Below, in pieces: positions 1 through 7,975 of a stretch of 64,000 bases of DNA (its first letter is position 1; the number at the start of each line of letters is the position of its first letter). Source of the DNA: an uncultured Desulfovibrio sp. (GTDB lineage: Bacteria > Desulfobacterota > Desulfovibrionia > Desulfovibrionales > Desulfovibrionaceae); the NCBI GenBank assembly GCA_913063155.1, contig CAJXYU010000001.1:124001-188000 (forward strand). Reading direction: 5' to 3'. The position numbers and the translations under genes are program-made. The notes below the pieces were generated by a model, which was given only the letters and a program-made list of their open reading frames with translations, had not been told where the DNA came from and ran no database searches.

Positions 1-105
1 GGGAACCTCAAGCTTCCGTCCTGCCGTTGACAAAGAAGTAAAACCGCCGGACCAAGCTCCTCTCCAAGAAACTCCGGGCAGGAACATGGATTGAAAGCAA
101 AGGCG

Positions 106-1371
106 CTACGCCTCGGCCATGCAGCACGTTTCATCCTGAATGTCGCTGATGTCCGCGCAGAGAATCATGTCCTTGTTCAACTTCCGGTGATGAAAGACGT
201 GAGCGATAGTGATACACCGATTGCCCGATGCCAGGGAGATGTAGGGGGCGGTGGTGAACTTTTCCAACCCGGCCCGCAACGGCAGATAGTATTCCTTGAG
301 GGAGTGATCGGTCCCCTGGTTGGCGGGTTCGTAAAGCAGGCGCTTGCTGCGCTTGAGTTTGTCCGGGTTGCAGACGGTGCTGGAAACCTGAACGCCGCGC
401 ATATCCAGGACGTAGAGGCATTCGATCATCGGGTGGGCGTCCACGAAACGAGCCAATTCCCGGTCCATATTTTTGCCTGTGTCCGCATCCACCGCGGCGA
501 TCTCCATGCCCAGAGTAAGCATGAGGGCATCGTACTGATTCAGGCGGTACTTGTTCTCGCTGACGCGGCGGGTGACCAAAGTCTCGTAGGATGAAGCCAG
601 GGAATCCACGGCCTCGCGCAGGCCGGAATAGCCGGATGTCGGGTTGCCGGGCCTGGCGAAATGAAAACCCTGAAACACATCCACGCCGTTTTCCAGCAGA
701 CAGAGCGCTTCTTCCTGACACTCCACACCTTCGGCCACCACCAATGCCCCGATACGCCCGGCCATCTGCACGAAGCTCTTGACCACCTCCACCTTATGGA
801 ACTGCTCATGAATACCGGAAATAAGCGACCGGTCCATCTTGAGCACGTCCGGCTTGATGAGCGGAATGCGGTCCAGGTTGGAATATCCCGCGCCCACATC
901 GTCCAGGGCAATAAGAAAATCCCTGCTGCGGTAGAACTCCACGAAGTCCAGCAATACGTCAGTGTTGTCGGCTCTGGATTCAATTATCTCTATGATGATG
1001 TTGCTGGGAGAGACGCCGTATTTGCGGACCGCCTTGAGCAGGTTTCGTGTTCCCCTGGCGCTCACCCCGAGACAGGAGACATCCATGTTTACGGAGAGCA
1101 TGAGACTGCGGTCGGCCCATTGCAGGTGGGAAAAGGACTCCAGAGCCTTTTCCCGGCAGGCCCGGTCCAGTGCCAGGCGGGTCCGCCGCTCCGTGGCCAG
1201 GGCAAAGAGAAAGGAGGGGGGAATGGTTTCGCCCGTTGCCGGGTCGATGCCGCGAGTCAAAGCTTCCAAGGCAAAGACCGATTTACGCTTCAAGGAAACC
1301 AGGGGTTGAAAAACCGTCTTGAGATGCCCCTGTTCGATGATTTCGAGAACGGTCCTGTCCGGATGTTGCAT
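106..1371 (-). CDS. EAL-domain cyclic-di-GMP phosphodiesterase with C-terminal Cache-like domain
   Basis: A 421-residue protein predicted to hydrolyse c-di-GMP. The N-terminal ~245 residues form an EAL domain with the expected motifs in order: EALTRG, SVNMD, IEIIES, LDDVGAGYSNL, LKMDRSL, VAEGVE and FQGFHFARP. The metal- and substrate-binding acidic residues all seem present, so activity is likely. Residues ~265-421 resemble a Cache/PDC sensor fold (motifs DHSLKEYYLPL and TAPYISLASG) and carry no obvious membrane segment, so sensing is probably cytoplasmic. The ATG is preceded by GGAG at 5 nt. It lies 90 bp downstream of glnB on the same strand, with a hairpin between. No GGDEF domain is present. 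Confidence 0.88.
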   Translation of the reverse strand: MQHPDRTVLEIIEQGHLKTVFQPLVSLKRKSVFALEALTRGIDPATGETIPPSFLFALATERRTRLALDRACREKALESFSHLQWADRSLMLSVNMDVSCLGVSARGTRNLLKAVRKYGVSPSNIIIEIIESRADNTDVLLDFVEFYRSRDFLIALDDVGAGYSNLDRIPLIKPDVLKMDRSLISGIHEQFHKVEVVKSFVQMAGRIGALVVAEGVECQEEALCLLENGVDVFQGFHFARPGNPTSGYSGLREAVDSLASSYETLVTRRVSENKYRLNQYDALMLTLGMEIAAVDADTGKNMDRELARFVDAHPMIECLYVLDMRGVQVSSTVCNPDKLKRSKRLLYEPANQGTDHSLKEYYLPLRAGLEKFTTAPYISLASGNRCITIAHVFHHRKLNKDMILCADISDIQDETCCMAEA

Positions 1372-1404
1372 GGAGGCTCCGCTGGGTGGCTTTGTTCGCG
1401 CGTC

Positions 1405-1431
1405 CGCCGGGGAGGCCGATCCTCCCCGGCG
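1405..1431. other. 11-bp perfect hairpin between glnB and the EAL gene
   Basis: The arms CGCCGGGGAGG and CCTCCCCGGCG are perfectly complementary around a 5-nt loop. Neither strand has a T-run after it, so it is not a standard intrinsic terminator. It may attenuate read-through from amtB-glnB or stabilise the 3' end of that mRNA. Confidence 0.5.
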
Positions 1432-1461
1432 TGTCGGGTGGAGTGTATGTGATCGCGTTCC

Positions 1462-1794
1462 TTAGAGGATTCCGTCTTCACCTGTTCTGATGCGCATGGC
1501 CTTGGCCAGATCCATCACGAAGATGACGCCGTCACCTTCGTTGCCGGTCTTGGCTGCGGATTCAACGGCTTTGATGGTCGGCTCCAGGAAATTGTCGTTG
1601 ACGCCGATCTCCAGGCGGACCTTCTTGAGCAGGTTCACTTCGATTTCCACGCCGCGATAGGTTTCGGTGAACCCTTTCTGACGGCCGGAACCGAGTACGT
1701 TGGTCACGGACAGGGAGTAGACCTCCTTGGCGTACAATGCCTGCTTAACATCGTTGAGTTTTTCGGGTCTGATGTATGCTATGACGAGCTTCAT
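1462..1794 (-). CDS. glnK: PII signal-transduction protein (GlnB/GlnK family)
   Basis: A 110-residue PII protein, the usual family length. It should bind ATP/ADP and 2-oxoglutarate and regulate the ammonium channel encoded just upstream. The T-loop begins [14 protein letters not shown], and the C-terminal nucleotide-binding signature is GDGVIFV...RIRTGE. The tyrosine that is uridylylated in enterobacterial PII (Tyr51, context GAEYMVD) is isoleucine here (GVEIEVN), so classical uridylylation at that site is not possible. AAGGAG lies 7 nt before the ATG. The gene follows amtB by 33 bp, the conserved amtB-glnK pairing that suggests the GlnK role. Confidence 0.93.
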   Translation of the reverse strand: MKLVIAYIRPEKLNDVKQALYAKEVYSLSVTNVLGSGRQKGFTETYRGVEIEVNLLKKVRLEIGVNDNFLEPTIKAVESAAKTGNEGDGVIFVMDLAKAMRIRTGEDGIL

Positions 1795-1827
1795 GGCTTT
1801 TCTCCTTATATAATGATTATGGATGCC

Positions 1828-3192
1828 CTATTCCGTGGTGAAGAGCTGGAAGCCATTGTAGGACTCGGAACCATGCTCGGCCACGTCCAGACCTTTGAGT
1901 TCCTCTTCCTTGGTGACGCGAAGTCCCAGAAGAGCCTTGATGACGGCAAACATGATGTATCCACCGCCGAACGCCCACAGGAAGAAAGCACCCACACCCA
2001 GGAGCTGCACGCCAAGCAGGGAGGCGCCGCCGCCCATAAACAGGCCGTCGCCCACGTTGAACAGGCCGCAGGAGATGGTTCCCCAAGCACCGCACACGCC
2101 GTGCACGGAAACCGCACCCACGGGGTCGTCCACTTTCAGAACCTTGTCGATAAACTCGATGGACAGGACCACCAGCACACCGGCGACAAGACCGATAATG
2201 ATGGACGGACCGGGAGTGACCGTGGCGCAGGGAGCAGTGATACCCACCAAGCCGGCCAGCGCTCCGTTCATGGTCATGGAGATATCAGGCTTGCCGAAAC
2301 GGACCCAGGAAATGACCATTGCACCGAGCACGCCTGCAGCGGCTGCCAGGGAGGTGTTCATGGCGATCAGGCCGATGGTGTTGTCTGCGGTGGTGGTGGA
2401 GCCGGGGTTGAACCCGAACCAGCCGAACCAGAGAATGAATACGCCCAATCCAGCCAAGGGGATGTTGTGTCCCGGGATGGCCTTTGCCTTGCCGTCCTCG
2501 GTGTATTTGCCGATGCGGGGGCCGAGCACCATGGCGCCTGCCAAGGCCAGCCAACCGCCTACGGAGTGGACCACGCTGGAACCGGCGAAGTCGTTGAAGC
2601 CCATACCCTCAAGCCAACCTGCACCGGAATCGCCCAGCCACAGGCTGCCCCAAGCCCAGTGACCGGAGATGGGATAGATCAGGCCGGTGACGATGATGGA
2701 AACCAGCACGTAGTTGGAAAATTTGGTGCGTTCCGCCATGCCACCCGACACGATGGTTGCGGAAGTGGCGGCGAACACGCTCTGGAAGAACCAGAAGGTA
2801 TAGGTCCAGGGGAGGTCCGCATCGGCCACCCCGCTCAGGGAGAAGCCGGAACTGCCTATGAAACCGCCCACATCCGTGCCGAACATGAGGGCGAATCCAA
2901 ACAGGAAGAAGATGACCGAACCGGCGGCAAAGTCCAGGAAGTTCTTCATCATGATGTTCCCGGCGCTCTTCGCGCGGGTGAATCCGGCCTCAACGCAGCC
3001 GAATCCGGCCTGCATGAACATGACCAGAATGGCGGCGATCAGGGTCCAGAGGATGTTGGCATTATCCTGCGTCAGATACTCGCCCCCCTCTCCCGCAAAG
3101 GCGATAGCGGGCGTAAGGGCAATAGTGGCCACCACAAGGTGCGCCAGGAGCCTTTTGAACCAGTTTTTCCGGGCATACAGTCCGAACAGCAT
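1828..3192 (-). CDS. amtB: Ammonium transporter
   Basis: An inner-membrane ammonium channel of 454 residues from the chosen start. The ATG at 3192 is used rather than the longer ORF start because TAAGGAGG lies 8 nt before it and the protein then begins with a signal-like hydrophobic segment ending AFAGEGG. Family landmarks are FNDFAGSSVVH (periplasmic Asp and first pore His), VHGVCGAWGT (second pore His) and WFGWFGFNPGS. About eleven further membrane segments are apparent. It heads the amtB-glnK operon and is preceded by a consensus sigma-54 promoter, consistent with nitrogen-controlled expression. Confidence 0.95.
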   Translation of the reverse strand: MLFGLYARKNWFKRLLAHLVVATIALTPAIAFAGEGGEYLTQDNANILWTLIAAILVMFMQAGFGCVEAGFTRAKSAGNIMMKNFLDFAAGSVIFFLFGFALMFGTDVGGFIGSSGFSLSGVADADLPWTYTFWFFQSVFAATSATIVSGGMAERTKFSNYVLVSIIVTGLIYPISGHWAWGSLWLGDSGAGWLEGMGFNDFAGSSVVHSVGGWLALAGAMVLGPRIGKYTEDGKAKAIPGHNIPLAGLGVFILWFGWFGFNPGSTTTADNTIGLIAMNTSLAAAAGVLGAMVISWVRFGKPDISMTMNGALAGLVGITAPCATVTPGPSIIIGLVAGVLVVLSIEFIDKVLKVDDPVGAVSVHGVCGAWGTISCGLFNVGDGLFMGGGASLLGVQLLGVGAFFLWAFGGGYIMFAVIKALLGLRVTKEEELKGLDVAEHGSESYNGFQLFTTE

Positions 3193-3238
3193 CTTTGTTT
3201 CCTCCTTATGGAATGCGTTTTGCGACTCCCACTCATTA

Positions 3239-3254
3239 GGCAACCAACGTGCCA
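3239..3254 (-). promoter_or_regulatory. Sigma-54 (-24/-12) promoter of amtB-glnK
   Basis: Read on the minus strand the sequence is TGGCACGTTGGTTGCC, a full match to the TGGCAC-N5-TTGC consensus. The expected transcript start is about 12 nt past the GC element, near 3228, leaving a short leader before the amtB ribosome binding site. Confidence 0.9.
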
Positions 3255-3257
3255 AAA

Positions 3258-3303
3258 AACTCAACACACTGAATTAACTCAATAAAATTATTTTCAAACT
3301 CAA
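3258..3303 (-). repeat. Three TTGAGTT direct repeats upstream of the amtB promoter
   Basis: On the minus strand the heptamer TTGAGTT occurs three times (plus-strand AACTCAA at 3258, 3276 and 3297), spaced 18 and 21 bp. It lies immediately upstream of the -24 element. The roughly helical spacing suggests a protein-binding array for an activator or repressor, but no regulator can be named. Confidence 0.5.
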
Positions 3304-3396
3304 CGCGCTTAAATTGAAATTTACATTTTGGTCACATTGTTTTGTTGCTGACTTTTGTTATTTTCAAAATTGTAATATTAAAACTTTTGTTTAAAG

Positions 3397-3438
3397 ATAC
3401 AAAAATGTATTTTATACAAAATCGTGTATTAAATGTAT
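3397..3438. promoter_or_regulatory. Operator-like array of ATACA/TGTAT half-sites upstream of the aromatic operon
   Basis: Half-sites alternate in a very AT-rich stretch: ATACA at 3397 and 3414, TGTAT at 3406, 3425 and 3434. They form ATACA-N4-TGTAT, TGTAT-N3-ATACA and ATACA-N6-TGTAT inverted pairs. A TTGACA hexamer (3452-3457) follows 14 bp later, but no good -10 sits at the right spacing. The array is placed to control the aromatic operon, although the divergent amtB promoter is about 150 bp away. The binding protein is unknown. Confidence 0.5.
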
Positions 3439-3482
3439 TTAAAAAGACTTCTTGACAAGCGGGGCGGCTCTCCATTAGCCAT

Positions 3483-3581
3483 ATGGACATGGATAAATTC
3501 TTCAGCAGCAACACCTTTTCCTACCTGTATTTTTGGTACTGGTTTATTCGCGCCCGCGGGCACGGAAGGGTTGTGCTGTAG
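3483..3581 (+). CDS. Aromatic leader peptide (Phe/Tyr/Trp-rich, 32 aa)
   Basis: A short ORF directly before the attenuator and the aromatic operon, too short for the ORF track. It encodes a 32-residue peptide with the run [10 protein letters not shown], eight aromatics in ten residues, plus three more Phe before it. It has no recognisable protein domain. The composition is that of an attenuation leader peptide, where scarcity of charged tRNA-Phe, -Tyr or -Trp would stall the ribosome. Translation could start at 3483 or at the in-frame ATG at 3489. Neither has a strong Shine-Dalgarno, which weakens the case slightly. The coding segment 3551-3559 can pair with the 5' arm of the downstream terminator. 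Confidence 0.8.
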   Translation: MDMDKFFSSNTFSYLYFWYWFIRARGHGRVVL

Positions 3582-3612
3582 CCGAAAAAAGGTACAGAAA
3601 AAGAACTTCCAA

Positions 3613-3645
3613 GGGCCGCGGGCGAAAAAGCCGGCGGCCCTTTTT
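3613..3645 (+). terminator. Attenuator terminator in front of the aromatic operon
   Basis: The arms GGGCCGCGGGC and GCCGGCGGCCC pair at 10 of 11 positions around the loop GAAAAA and are followed by TTTTTC. It lies between the aromatic leader peptide and the first structural gene, so it can act only as a conditional terminator. CGCCCGCGG (3551-3559) is a perfect 9-bp complement of 3616-3624 inside the 5' arm and is a candidate antiterminator strand. Confidence 0.82.
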
Positions 3646-3703
3646 CTATAGCTGGGCCGACCCGGCCATCGCTCCGGCTCGAGGGCCACAAAGGAGAGAC
3701 GTA

Positions 3704-4501
3704 ATGCATATCGGCAAAGCCATCAGGTTGGAGCGCATCTTCGACCGCAACACGGGAAGAACCATCATCGTTCCCATGGACCACGGCGTCACTGTCGGGC
3801 CCATCGACGGCCTCGTGGACATGAAGGAAGCCGTGGGCCGAGTGGTCGAGGGCGGCGCAAACGCCGTTGTCGAACACAAGGGCCTGGTTCGTTGCGGTCA
3901 TCGCGCCGAAGGCAAGGACATCGGCCTCATTGTTCACCTGTCAGCCTCCACCTCTCTGTCACCGTTCCCCAACGCAAAATGTCTGGTCGCATCCGTGGAG
4001 GACGCCATCCGCCTGGGCGCTGACGCCATCAGCATTCACTGCAACCTGGGGGCCGAAACCGAAGCCGACATGCTTCGCGATTTCGGCAAGGTCGCCACGA
4101 ACGCCGCCAACTGGGGCATACCGCTGATGGCCATGGTTTACGCGCGCGGCCCCAAAATCAAGAATGAATACGACCCGGCCGTAGTGGCGCATTGCGCCCG
4201 AGTGGGCACCGAGCTGGGTGCGGACGTGGTCAAGGTCTGCTACACCGGCGACCCGGAAACCTTCAGCCGCGTCACCGACGCCTGCTGCATACCTGTGGTC
4301 ATCGCGGGCGGCCCCAAACTTGACAGCACCGAAGACTTCCTGCGAATGGTGCATGATTCCATCGAAGCTGGCGGCGCAGGCCTTTCCGTCGGCCGCAACG
4401 TCTTCCAGCACAAGGACCCCACCCGTCTCGTGGAGGCGCTGAACATGGTCGTCCACCAGGACGCGGAAGTGAAGGACGCACTCGCCCACGTCGGCGAATA
4501 A
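3704..4501 (+). CDS. aroA': 2-amino-3,7-dideoxy-D-threo-hept-6-ulosonate (ADH) synthase
   Basis: First enzyme of the alternative shikimate entry route. It performs a class I (Schiff-base) transaldolase-type reaction joining aspartate semialdehyde to a 6-deoxy-5-ketofructose phosphate donor. The 265-residue protein is a DhnA-type TIM barrel with PMDHGVT near the N terminus, MVYARGPK, the likely Schiff-base lysine in [11 protein letters not shown], and phosphate-binding loops IAGGPK and GLSVGRN. The start at 3704 has AAGGAG 8 nt upstream; the longer ORF start runs through the attenuator and is rejected. Its neighbour, DHQ synthase II, uses its product, which decides the call over fructose-bisphosphate aldolase. 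Confidence 0.9.
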   Translation: MHIGKAIRLERIFDRNTGRTIIVPMDHGVTVGPIDGLVDMKEAVGRVVEGGANAVVEHKGLVRCGHRAEGKDIGLIVHLSASTSLSPFPNAKCLVASVEDAIRLGADAISIHCNLGAETEADMLRDFGKVATNAANWGIPLMAMVYARGPKIKNEYDPAVVAHCARVGTELGADVVKVCYTGDPETFSRVTDACCIPVVIAGGPKLDSTEDFLRMVHDSIEAGGAGLSVGRNVFQHKDPTRLVEALNMVVHQDAEVKDALAHVGE

Positions 4502-4519
4502 CCCAACGGAAAGATCGAC

Positions 4520-5503
4520 ATGAAACGTATCGTCTTCAAGGCCATCCCCTACGACAAACACCTCGTCACCCTTGCGCTCGAATCCGGTGTGGACGCGGTC
4601 ATGGTGGAGCCCGACCAGGTGGAGGGCGTCAAATCCCTGAGCCAGATCGAAGTCATCACCCCCGACGTCATGCCCAGTGTGGAGCTCTCCCAAAAGGCCG
4701 ACGAGGAAACCGCGGTCAAGCGCATACAGGCTGGGGAAAACGTGGTCCTGGCCAAGGGCTGGGAAATCATCCCCGTGGAAAACATCCTGGCCCAGGTTCA
4801 GACTCTGGCGCTGGAAGCGGAAAGCCTGGACCGCGCAGTACTGGCCGCAGGAGTACTGGAACGCGGGGCCGACACCATCGTGGTCCTGCCCGAGGGCGCA
4901 TCCGACCTCAAGCAAATAGTCAAGGAACTCAAACTCTCCCAGGGAACCATGCAGCTCTCCGAAGCAACCGTCACGGAAGTCCGTCCCGCGGGACTCGGCC
5001 ATAGAGTCTGCGTGGACACCACGAGCGTGCTCAAGAAAGGCCAGGGAATGCTGATCGGCAACTCCTCGGCCTTTACTTTTTTGGTACACGCGGAAACCGA
5101 ATCCAACCCATACGTGGCCGCCCGCCCGTTCCGGGTCAATGCAGGAGCGGTGCACGCCTATTGCTCCATGCCCGGCGACAGGACCAGCTACCTCGAGGAA
5201 CTGGCCTCGGGTGACGATGTGCTCATCGTGGGCGCGGACGGCGAAACCTCCCTGGCCACCGTGGGCCGCTGCAAGGTGGAGATCCGCCCCATGCTGCTCA
5301 TCAAGGCCGAGGTGAAAACCAAGGAAGGCGTCGCCCAAGGCCAGGTATTCCTGCAGAACGCGGAAACCATCCGCGTGGTCTCGGCCAAAGGCGAACCGGT
5401 CAGCGTGGTCACCCTCAAGGTGGGCGACAAGATCCTGGTGAAGACCGATCAGGCAGGCCGCCATTTCGGCATGCGCATCACCGAAGACATCAAAGAAGGC
5501 TAA
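4520..5503 (+). CDS. aroB': 3-dehydroquinate synthase II
   Basis: A 327-residue archaeal-type enzyme that oxidatively deaminates and cyclises ADH to 3-dehydroquinate using NAD, replacing AroB. Recognisable stretches include LAKGWEIIPVENI near the middle, the VCVDTTSVL / MLIGNSSAF region, FRVNAGAVHAY, and a C-terminal beta-rich part. The length matches the family. It follows ADH synthase by 18 bp. With that enzyme it bypasses DAHP synthase, so the operon feeds the shikimate pathway from aspartate semialdehyde rather than erythrose 4-phosphate. Confidence 0.92.
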   Translation: MKRIVFKAIPYDKHLVTLALESGVDAVMVEPDQVEGVKSLSQIEVITPDVMPSVELSQKADEETAVKRIQAGENVVLAKGWEIIPVENILAQVQTLALEAESLDRAVLAAGVLERGADTIVVLPEGASDLKQIVKELKLSQGTMQLSEATVTEVRPAGLGHRVCVDTTSVLKKGQGMLIGNSSAFTFLVHAETESNPYVAARPFRVNAGAVHAYCSMPGDRTSYLEELASGDDVLIVGADGETSLATVGRCKVEIRPMLLIKAEVKTKEGVAQGQVFLQNAETIRVVSAKGEPVSVVTLKVGDKILVKTDQAGRHFGMRITEDIKEG

Positions 5504-5507
5504 GGCC

Positions 5508-6608
5508 ATGGCAGAGAAGAACGACTCCCCGCTCAAGGACATGCGCGTCCGCATCGACCAACTGGACAAAAAGATCGTCGCATTGCTCAACCAACGCGCC
5601 GACGTCAGTCTCGAAGTGGGACGCTACAAGGCCAAACGCGACGAGCCCATCTACATGCCGTTCCGAGAGCGCGAGGTCATGAACAAGATCGCCGAGCGCA
5701 ACCCCGGCCCCATGCCGGAAAAGCACCTGCGCGCCATCTACAAGGAGATAATGTCCTCCTCGCGCAGGCTGCAACGCCCGGAACGCACCGTCTATCTCGG
5801 TCCGGAAGGCACCTTCTCCTACTTCGCGGCAGTGGAACACATGGGGCATTCCCAGCATCTGACTCCCAAGGCCAACTTCGAGGAAATCTTTCGTGCGGTG
5901 GCCATCGAGGGCGCGGAACTGGGCGTCATTCCCCTGGAAAACTCCCTGGAGGGCACCGTAGGACAGGTGGTCGACCTGTTCATGGCCTACCCGGTCTACA
6001 TCCAAGGCGAAATATACAACCGCATCAGCCACTGCCTCATGAGCAAGGTGGACAGCATCGACAAGGTGGAAGCCGTCTACTCCCACCCCCAACCCCTGGA
6101 ACAGTGCCGGGAATGGCTGCACGCCAAGCTGCGCGATTGCCCGCGACTGCCCACCGCTTCCACGGCCACCGCCGCCAAGGTGGCCCAGGAACAGCCCGGC
6201 GCCGCGGTTGTGGGCAACGCCAGGCTGGCAGACATGTACGACCTGAACATCCTGGCCCGGAACATCGAGGATTCCCCGGACAACTGGACCCGGTTCCTGG
6301 TCATCGCCCCTTCGCCCTGCCGCGAGGACGAGCGCGACAAGACCACCATCCTGTTCACCACCCCGGACAGCCCGGGTGCGCTGGCGGGAGTGCTGAACAC
6401 CCTGGCGGGCAAGGGCATCAACATGACCAAGCTGGAGTCCCGGCCGATGCGCAACGAAAAATGGAAGTACGTCTTTTTCACGGACCTGGAATGCGACCTT
6501 TCCAAGGCCGAATACGAATCAATGCTGAACAGGCTGCGCAAGCAGTGCCATACCCTGCGCGTTCTCGGGAGCTACCCTTCCGGACGGCAGGAGAATGGAG
6601 AGAGATAG
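5508..6608 (+). CDS. pheA: Bifunctional chorismate mutase / prephenate dehydratase
   Basis: A cytoplasmic enzyme converting chorismate to prephenate and then phenylpyruvate. Residues ~8-90 are an AroQ chorismate mutase (RIDQLDKKIVALLNQRA). Residues ~95-270 are prephenate dehydratase, starting VYLGPEGTFSY and containing the catalytic DNWTRFLVI segment. Residues ~280-355 form an ACT domain with PGALAGVLN and the ESRP motif that binds phenylalanine, so feedback inhibition is expected. The length, 366 residues, is normal. It starts 4 nt after the preceding stop codon. Confidence 0.95.
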   Translation: MAEKNDSPLKDMRVRIDQLDKKIVALLNQRADVSLEVGRYKAKRDEPIYMPFREREVMNKIAERNPGPMPEKHLRAIYKEIMSSSRRLQRPERTVYLGPEGTFSYFAAVEHMGHSQHLTPKANFEEIFRAVAIEGAELGVIPLENSLEGTVGQVVDLFMAYPVYIQGEIYNRISHCLMSKVDSIDKVEAVYSHPQPLEQCREWLHAKLRDCPRLPTASTATAAKVAQEQPGAAVVGNARLADMYDLNILARNIEDSPDNWTRFLVIAPSPCREDERDKTTILFTTPDSPGALAGVLNTLAGKGINMTKLESRPMRNEKWKYVFFTDLECDLSKAEYESMLNRLRKQCHTLRVLGSYPSGRQENGER

Positions 6609-6612
6609 GACA

Positions 6613-7974
6613 ATGAGCAACGACCCGAACGGAATCATCACGGTGCAGGCCCCGGCCTCCAAATCCATGTCGCACCGCACCCTCATCGCGGCTTCCCTGG
6701 CCAATGGAGAATCCGTCGTCTCCGGCCTGCTGGATTCGGACGATATCACCCGTACCCGAGGCTGCCTGGCCGCCTGCGGTGCAAAATTCGAGGAAACCGA
6801 CGACGGCGCGCTGCGCGTCACCGGCGCCGAGAACGGCCCGCGCGGAGCCAACCCGGACGGCAGGGACCGCGACGCCGAACCGCATGAAATGTATATGCAC
6901 GAGTCCGGCACCACCTGCCGCCTCATGACCGCCGTGGCCGCAGCGGGCAAGGGCAGCTTCCGCATCCATGGCGCACCGCGCATGCACGAACGCCCCATGA
7001 AGGAGCTGTGCGACGCACTCTCCCGCCTGGGCGTACACTTCACCTTCGAAGGCAAGGAAGGCTTCCTGCCGTTTGTCATGGAGACCAAGGGATTCCGGAA
7101 AAAGACCGTGGACATCACCCTGGAGGAATCCAGCCAGTATCTATCCGGCCTGCTCCTGGGCGCGCCCCTGTCGGAAAAGCCCACTCTGGTCACCGTGTCC
7201 GGCAAAAAAGCCGTATCCTGGCCGTACGTGGCCCTGACCCTCCAGGTCATGGAGGACTTCAAGGCCGGCTTCAATGTGGAGATCCTCAAGGAAGGCCGCT
7301 GGACCGAGGTTCCCTGGAGATCCATCCGCCGGGTGGAACCCGGTGAACTGCGCTTCCACGTGGAGCCCGGCAGCTACGAGCCCACCAACTACCGTGTGGA
7401 AGGCGACTGGAGCAACTCCTCCTATTTCCTGGCTGCCGGCGCCGTAGGCAAGAAGCCGGTAAGGGTCATGGGTATTCGCCCGGATTCCCTGCAGGGAGAC
7501 CGTGCCATCATCGACATCCTGGCCGAGATGGGAGCGGGCCTGAACGTGACCCCGGACAAGGGCATCACCATTTACCCCCGAAAACTGCGGGGCGTGAACG
7601 TGGACATGGGCAAATGTCCGGACTTGGTGCCGACCGTGGCCGTGGTGGCCGCCCACGCGGTAAGCCCCACCACCATCCGCAATGTCGCGCACCTGCGGAT
7701 CAAGGAATGCGACCGGCTCCAGGCCTGCGCCGAGCAGATAACCAAGACCGGCTGCAAGGTGGAGCAGTTCGACGACGGCATCAAAATCACTCCGGCTCCG
7801 CTGCCTTCGGGCACGAGCATCGATTTCGAAACCTACGGCGACCACCGCGTCCCCATGAGCATGTCCATCTTCCAGCTCGCGGGCATCACTCCGGTGTTCG
7901 ACAACCCCAAATGCGTCGGAAAATCCTTCCCCGAATTCTTCGACGAATGGAACAAGGTAGTGAAAGGCCAGTAA
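6613..7974 (+). CDS. aroA: 3-phosphoshikimate 1-carboxyvinyltransferase (EPSP synthase)
   Basis: Joins shikimate-3-phosphate to PEP. Motifs in order are PASKSMSHRTLIAA (substrate Lys, Ser, Arg), ESGTTCRLM (variant of NSGTTxR), NYRVEGDWSNSS, RIKECDRL and GDHRVPMS, which together cover both halves of the active site. The start at 6613 gives 453 residues and begins 4 nt after pheA ends. The ATG at 6595 overlaps pheA and has its ribosome site only 1 nt away, so it was not chosen. The NSGTT variant marks a divergent subfamily. Confidence 0.93.
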   Translation: MSNDPNGIITVQAPASKSMSHRTLIAASLANGESVVSGLLDSDDITRTRGCLAACGAKFEETDDGALRVTGAENGPRGANPDGRDRDAEPHEMYMHESGTTCRLMTAVAAAGKGSFRIHGAPRMHERPMKELCDALSRLGVHFTFEGKEGFLPFVMETKGFRKKTVDITLEESSQYLSGLLLGAPLSEKPTLVTVSGKKAVSWPYVALTLQVMEDFKAGFNVEILKEGRWTEVPWRSIRRVEPGELRFHVEPGSYEPTNYRVEGDWSNSSYFLAAGAVGKKPVRVMGIRPDSLQGDRAIIDILAEMGAGLNVTPDKGITIYPRKLRGVNVDMGKCPDLVPTVAVVAAHAVSPTTIRNVAHLRIKECDRLQACAEQITKTGCKVEQFDDGIKITPAPLPSGTSIDFETYGDHRVPMSMSIFQLAGITPVFDNPKCVGKSFPEFFDEWNKVVKGQ

Positions 7975-7975
7975 G

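Noticed and set aside
1813-3285. 490-residue plus-strand ORF antisense to amtB
   Set aside because: It mirrors the whole amtB gene, has low-complexity His/Gly-rich composition and no domain; amtB on the other strand is unmistakable.
3452-3457. TTGACA as the -35 of the aromatic operon promoter
   Set aside because: No acceptable -10 hexamer is found 16-18 bp downstream, and the resulting transcript would start within the leader ORF; kept only as a note.
3433-3651. 72-residue ORF overlapping the aromatic leader in another frame
   Set aside because: It runs through the terminator hairpin and has no ribosome site; the aromatic-rich frame explains the region better.
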